Assembly (NCBI GenBank): GCA_027317045.1
Contig: DAHVFI010000144.1
Coordinates: forward strand, 1-9,515
Reading direction: 5' to 3'
Origin: Gammaproteobacteria bacterium
Lineage (GTDB): Bacteria > Pseudomonadota > Gammaproteobacteria > Natronospirales > REEB76
Length of the DNA: 9,515 nucleotides
Part shown: piece after piece, positions 7,313 to 9,515 of the stretch
Layout of the letters: each line of letters starts with the position of its first letter
How positions within the stretch are numbered: position 1 is the stretch's first letter
The notes under the pieces: model-generated
The model's database searches: none
What the model was told of the DNA's origin: nothing
What the model saw: only the letters and a program-made list of their open reading frames with translations
Made by a program: the position numbers and the translations under genes

Positions 7313-7353
7313 CAAACAAAAAGGCCGCTCGTGAGGGAGCGGCCTTTTGTTTG
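7313..7353. terminator. Bidirectional terminator hairpin of the third protease tail
   Basis: CAAACAAAAAGGCCGCTC pairs with GAGCGGCCTTTTGTTTG (one bulged A) around the loop GTGAGG. The stem core AAAGGCCGCTC is the same as in the terminators at 1169 and 5555, while the loop differs. It would end transcription from the DUF1993 side before the AbiE promoter. Confidence 0.88.
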
Positions 7354-7357
7354 ATGG

Positions 7358-7394
7358 GCCGCGTTGATCGCGGCGGGGACCGCCGCTCCTACAG
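7358..7394 (-). repeat. REP-like element, GTAG-headed
   Basis: On the minus strand it begins CTGTAGGAGCGGCGG. It can form the stem GCGGCGG/CCGCCGC with loop TCC (7370-7386), or the alternative stem GCCGCG/CGCGGC with loop ATCAA (7358-7374). A GTAG foot before GGAGCGGC is the hallmark of REP families in Xanthomonadales and some other gammaproteobacteria. Confidence 0.65.
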
Positions 7395-7404
7395 GGGCAA
7401 TTTC

Positions 7405-7420
7405 TTGTGGGAGCGGTCGT
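7405..7420 (+). repeat. Partial REP-like element in the opposite orientation
   Basis: TTGTGGGAGCGGTC on the plus strand faces the element at 7358-7394, so the two form an inverted pair as in bacterial interspersed mosaic elements. It is short and lacks a clear second arm. Confidence 0.4.
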
Positions 7421-7476
7421 ACAATGCACAGGGATGTACAAGTGCTGCGAAAGGCATGGATGCCGTGAGCAGCCCG

Positions 7477-7520
7477 ACCGCGATCCAAAGCCATCGCGGT
7501 GGTCATCGCCGCTCCTACAG
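7477..7520 (-). repeat. REP-like element, GTAG-headed, second copy
   Basis: On the minus strand it starts CTGTAGGAGCGGCGATG. Inside are a GCGGTG/CGCCGC stem with one G-T pair, and a perfect ACCGCGAT/ATCGCGGT stem (7477-7484 with 7493-7500). It has the same head as the copy at 7358-7394 and the same orientation. Confidence 0.6.
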
Positions 7521-7682
7521 AAATCCCCCTTCCCCCCTCCTTTACAAAGGGGACGACTCACTTTTTCCTTTAGCAAAAAGGATTGGGAAAATTTTTATCC
7601 TGAGACAAATCCCTCTGCCTCTCCCTTTTCCAAAGGCAGATTCCCAGCCCGCCTTTGACAAAGGCGGGCTGGGGAGGATTTT
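7521..7682. repeat. MITE-like cluster of four CCTTT/AAAGG hairpins
   Basis: Four dyads share the core CCTTT-loop-AAAGG: 7539-7550 (loop AC), 7567-7581 (AGCAA), 7624-7636 (TCC) and 7652-7664 (GAC). The last extends to a perfect 14-bp stem (7643-7656 with 7660-7673). The outer ends are similar in inverted orientation, AAATCCCCCTTCCCCCCTCC on the left and, read on the other strand, AAATCCTCCCCAGCCCGCC on the right. It belongs to the widespread CCCCCTTTG/CAAAGGGGG type of intergenic repeat. It lies directly after the DUF1993 stop and could also act in transcript end formation. There is no coding potential. Confidence 0.6.
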
Positions 7683-7691
7683 GAGCAGCAG

Positions 7692-8195
7692 TTACAGCCC
7701 CAGGAAATCGCCCTTGCCGATCTCCACACCGTTGTGCCGCAGGATGGCGTAGGCGGTAGTCACGTGGAAAAAGAAATTCGGGTAGACGCGCTCGAACAAA
7801 TAATCCTGGCCCTTGAGCACCACGGTCTTGTCGCGTAATTTCAGTTCCACGCGCCGTTCTTCGGAGCCGTCGATCTGCGCGGGCTTGACGCTCTTGAGAT
7901 AGGCGATGGTCTTGTCGATGCGCGCGTACAGATCCGCGAAACTCTGTTCCTTGTCTTCGTAGGCTGGCGGTTCCATGCCCGCGAGCCGCGCGGCGCAACC
8001 TTTGACCTGATCGCTGGCGATCTGGATCTGGCGCACCAGCGGCAGCATGTCGGGCGCCAGACGCGCGCCGGTGAACACCGCCGGATCGATCTTTTTGCCC
8101 TGAGCGTGGACTTCGCCCTTCTTGAGGATTGCGGACAAATTGGTGAGCATGCGGACAAACACCGGCACCGAAGCCTGGTACATGGACAGCGACAT
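7692..8195 (-). CDS. DUF1993 domain-containing protein
   Basis: The start is the ATG at 8195 (167 aa). A perfect AGGAGG lies seven bases before it, and family similarity begins exactly there (MSLSMYQASVPVFVRMLTNL). The frame stays open for a further 104 codons upstream, but that part overlaps the DUF1501 gene and is unlike any protein. The whole length matches DUF1993 (PF09351): an alpha-helical protein with DLYARIDKTIAYL near residue 83 and, near the C-terminus, YLFERVYPNFFFHVTTAYAILRHNGV. Family knowledge: the fold is related to DinB-like four-helix bundles, and no reaction is established. No signal peptide, so it is probably cytoplasmic. It follows the DUF1501 gene by 83 bp; a shared transcript is possible but not shown. 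Confidence 0.9.
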   Translation of the reverse strand: MSLSMYQASVPVFVRMLTNLSAILKKGEVHAQGKKIDPAVFTGARLAPDMLPLVRQIQIASDQVKGCAARLAGMEPPAYEDKEQSFADLYARIDKTIAYLKSVKPAQIDGSEERRVELKLRDKTVVLKGQDYLFERVYPNFFFHVTTAYAILRHNGVEIGKGDFLGL

Positions 8196-8202
8196 AAACA
8201 AA

Positions 8203-8208
8203 CCTCCT
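8203..8208 (-). promoter_or_regulatory. Ribosome binding site of the DUF1993 gene
   Basis: AGGAGG on the minus strand, seven bases before the ATG at 8195. It fixes the start of this gene well inside a longer open frame. Confidence 0.85.
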
Positions 8209-8218
8209 GAAAATGGCT

Positions 8219-8257
8219 GCGGCAGAATGCCGCGCGCGCGTAAGTTTACGCTTTTTT
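8219..8257. other. Small hairpins between the DUF1501 and DUF1993 genes
   Basis: GCGGCA/TGCCGC with a three-base loop (8219-8233) is followed by a CG-alternating run. Then comes GCGTAA/TTACGC (8238-8251) with six T on the plus strand. The T-tract is on the wrong strand to end the DUF1501 transcript. This may be a weak processing or attenuation site, or nothing. Confidence 0.3.
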
Positions 8258-8278
8258 GCCGGCGCTTGCGGTCGCCGC

Positions 8279-9515
8279 TCAGGCTTTGAGCAGCGCGGAA
8301 AGATTTACCGCGGCGCCGAGTCCATCCGGAAACACCTGGGCGAGACCGGCGTCCGCCAGTCGCAGATGGCGGCTGAGCAGCGTGCCGATCACCTGGCGGA
8401 AATCCGTGGTCACCGCCAAGTCGCGGTTCTGGTAAAGCTGATCGTCGGACAGGCCCGGCCAGTCGCCATAGACCTTGCCGCCATTCACCTCTCCACCCAG
8501 CAGCCACATGACGTTGCCGTGACCGTGGTCGGTGCCGGCGTTGCCGTTCTCCCGGAAGGTGCGGCCGAATTCCGACATCACCAGGATGACGCTGTCCTGA
8601 TACAGGCCGCCGAGTCCCTGGGTGAGCGCCGCGAGTCCCTGGCCGAGGGCCCGCAGATGATTGGCGAGCTGGCCCTGGGCGGAACCCTCACCCACATGGG
8701 TATCCCAGCCACCCACCGACAGGAATGCGAGACGGATGCTGGCGTCGCCCGCCATGAGTTTCGCCAACCGTTGGGTATCGTTGGCGAATCCAATGACCGA
8801 GGGCGCGCCGTTATAGGAATCGGCCATGTCTTGTTGCAAATCCATCATCAGTTCGCTGCGCGCCTGCTGGCCCTGATGAAAAACCTTGTCAACCATGGTA
8901 TTGCCTTGGTAAAGCGCGTCGAACGCATCGGCGACACGCGGCCGGTCGATGGGCATGGGATGACCGACGTTGCGGCCCAAGGGCAGGTTCGAAACCGGGT
9001 TGGGGCCGGTGAAGATGCGCGGCAACGCGGTGCCGAGACTCAGGGCCTCGGTGGGTGCATGCGGACCGGGCAGCGCGCCCAGCAGGCGGTTCATCCAGCC
9101 GCTGCTGACGGCGGTATCACCGGGTGCGCCGGTTTCCATATAGGCCTGGGCCTCGAAATGCGAGCGGTTCGGATCCGGTGAACCGCTGGCCTGGACGAAG
9201 GCCATGGTCTTGTTTTGCCACAGGGGTAGCACGGCTGCCAGCGCCGGATGCAGACCGAAGTAGCCGTCCAGCTCCAGCGCACCGTTGTCTTGCCCGGACT
9301 TGGGAATGGCGATGGTAGGCCGGGCTTGGTAATAACGATCGTCCGCGTAAGGTACCACCACGTTCAAGCCATCCACCGCGCCGCGCAGGAAAATCACGAT
9401 CAGCCGGCGGTTGCCGACGATGGCATCGGACAAGCGCGCGGCCCAGCCGCGAGTGCCGAGAGCAAAGAGTGTGGCGCCTGAAAGCAGCGCGGCATGCTGA
9501 AGAAATTCACGGCGG
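8279..9515 (-). CDS. DUF1501 domain-containing protein with Tat signal (5' end off window)
   Basis: The frame stays open to the right edge. Beyond the TTG at 9433 it encodes 27 more residues, starting RREFLQ and continuing into a hydrophobic stretch and GWAAR. This is a twin-arginine signal peptide, so the true start lies just outside the window and only a few codons are missing; 411 residues are visible. After the signal comes LIVIFLRGAVDGLNVVVPY, the standard opening of DUF1501 proteins. Then come SHFEAQAYMETG, GGWDTHVGEG, SEFGRTFRENG and TDHGHGNVMWLLGG, with conserved Asp and His that match metal sites of the alkaline phosphatase/sulfatase-like superfamily. It ends in VFPDGLG. It should act in the periplasm; the substrate is unknown. 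These genes usually sit next to a DUF1800 gene, which may lie just beyond the right edge. Confidence 0.93.
   Translation of the reverse strand, partial: RREFLQHAALLSGATLFALGTRGWAARLSDAIVGNRRLIVIFLRGAVDGLNVVVPYADDRYYQARPTIAIPKSGQDNGALELDGYFGLHPALAAVLPLWQNKTMAFVQASGSPDPNRSHFEAQAYMETGAPGDTAVSSGWMNRLLGALPGPHAPTEALSLGTALPRIFTGPNPVSNLPLGRNVGHPMPIDRPRVADAFDALYQGNTMVDKVFHQGQQARSELMMDLQQDMADSYNGAPSVIGFANDTQRLAKLMAGDASIRLAFLSVGGWDTHVGEGSAQGQLANHLRALGQGLAALTQGLGGLYQDSVILVMSEFGRTFRENGNAGTDHGHGNVMWLLGGEVNGGKVYGDWPGLSDDQLYQNRDLAVTTDFRQVIGTLLSRHLRLADAGLAQVFPDGLGAAVNLSALLKA

Noticed and set aside
1200..7353. A complete integrative element with its own recombinase
   Set aside because: No integrase, transposase or resolvase frame is present on either strand between the tail copies, so only the border structure supports mobility.
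7358..7682. A CRISPR array
   Set aside because: The repeats differ in length, orientation and spacing and form hairpins of at least two families; there are no regular repeats with unique spacers.
7243..7752. Plus-strand open frame through the repeat region
   Set aside because: It runs through REP-like hairpins and the CCTTT/AAAGG cluster; only its first part, in a different frame, is the protease tail remnant.
8196..8507. Longer version of the DUF1993 protein with 104 extra N-terminal residues
   Set aside because: The extension overlaps the DUF1501 gene, has no family similarity, and a perfect AGGAGG marks the ATG at 8195.
8213..9181. A 322-codon plus-strand open frame
   Set aside because: It is antisense to the DUF1501 gene, which has clear family motifs; high GC keeps the opposite frame open.
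9433..9515. TTG at 9433 as the start of the DUF1501 gene
   Set aside because: The frame continues to the window edge and encodes a twin-arginine signal peptide (RREFLQ), so the start lies outside the window.

Overview
The window looks like a high-GC gammaproteobacterial chromosome. Supporting signs are the GTAG-headed REP-like repeats, a GlyGly-CTERM-like tail on a surface protein, and the DUF1501, DUF1993 and tricorn-type gene families. I cannot name the genus. Two genes are cut by the window edges: a tricorn-type protease on the left (only its C-terminal part is present, + strand) and a DUF1501 protein on the right (its first few codons are missing, - strand). All genes between them lie on the minus strand.

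Layout from left to right. (1) The 3' part of a tricorn/S41 protease gene (1-1154) ends in a strong bidirectional terminator (1169-1200). (2) Converging on it are a long secreted FG-GAP/VCBS beta-propeller protein of visibly lower GC (1224-3953) and, upstream of that, an AraC-family regulator (4314-5246) with several inverted repeats before its start. (3) At 5498-5585 lies a perfect 88-bp copy of the protease gene's last codons, stop codon and terminator. (4) Next is an AbiE-type (type IV) toxin-antitoxin pair, with the toxin AbiEii first and the antitoxin AbiEi second, overlapping by ATGA (5711-7137). An AT-rich promoter/operator-like stretch precedes it. (5) At 7233-7353 is a third, diverged copy of the protease tail (peptide RPPYPRHHPHLPPLE against RPPYTNHHPHLPPMD), again with its terminator hairpin. 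(6) A repeat-rich intergenic stretch follows, with REP-like elements and a cluster of four CCTTT/AAAGG hairpins (7358-7682). (7) A DUF1993 gene (7692-8195) and the DUF1501 gene with a Tat signal (8279-9515) complete the window.

The most notable observation is structural. Two unrelated cargo modules (FG-GAP plus AraC, and AbiE toxin-antitoxin) are each bounded by directly repeated copies of the 3' end of the same protease gene with its terminator: tail, cargo, tail, cargo, tail. This resembles accretion of elements at the 3' end of a host gene, as SCC elements do at rlmH. No recombinase is visible here, and other routes (homologous replacement of a resident protease gene, decay of tandem paralogues, misassembly) remain open. 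Each tail carries a terminator that works on both strands, so the repeats would also insulate the modules from one another.
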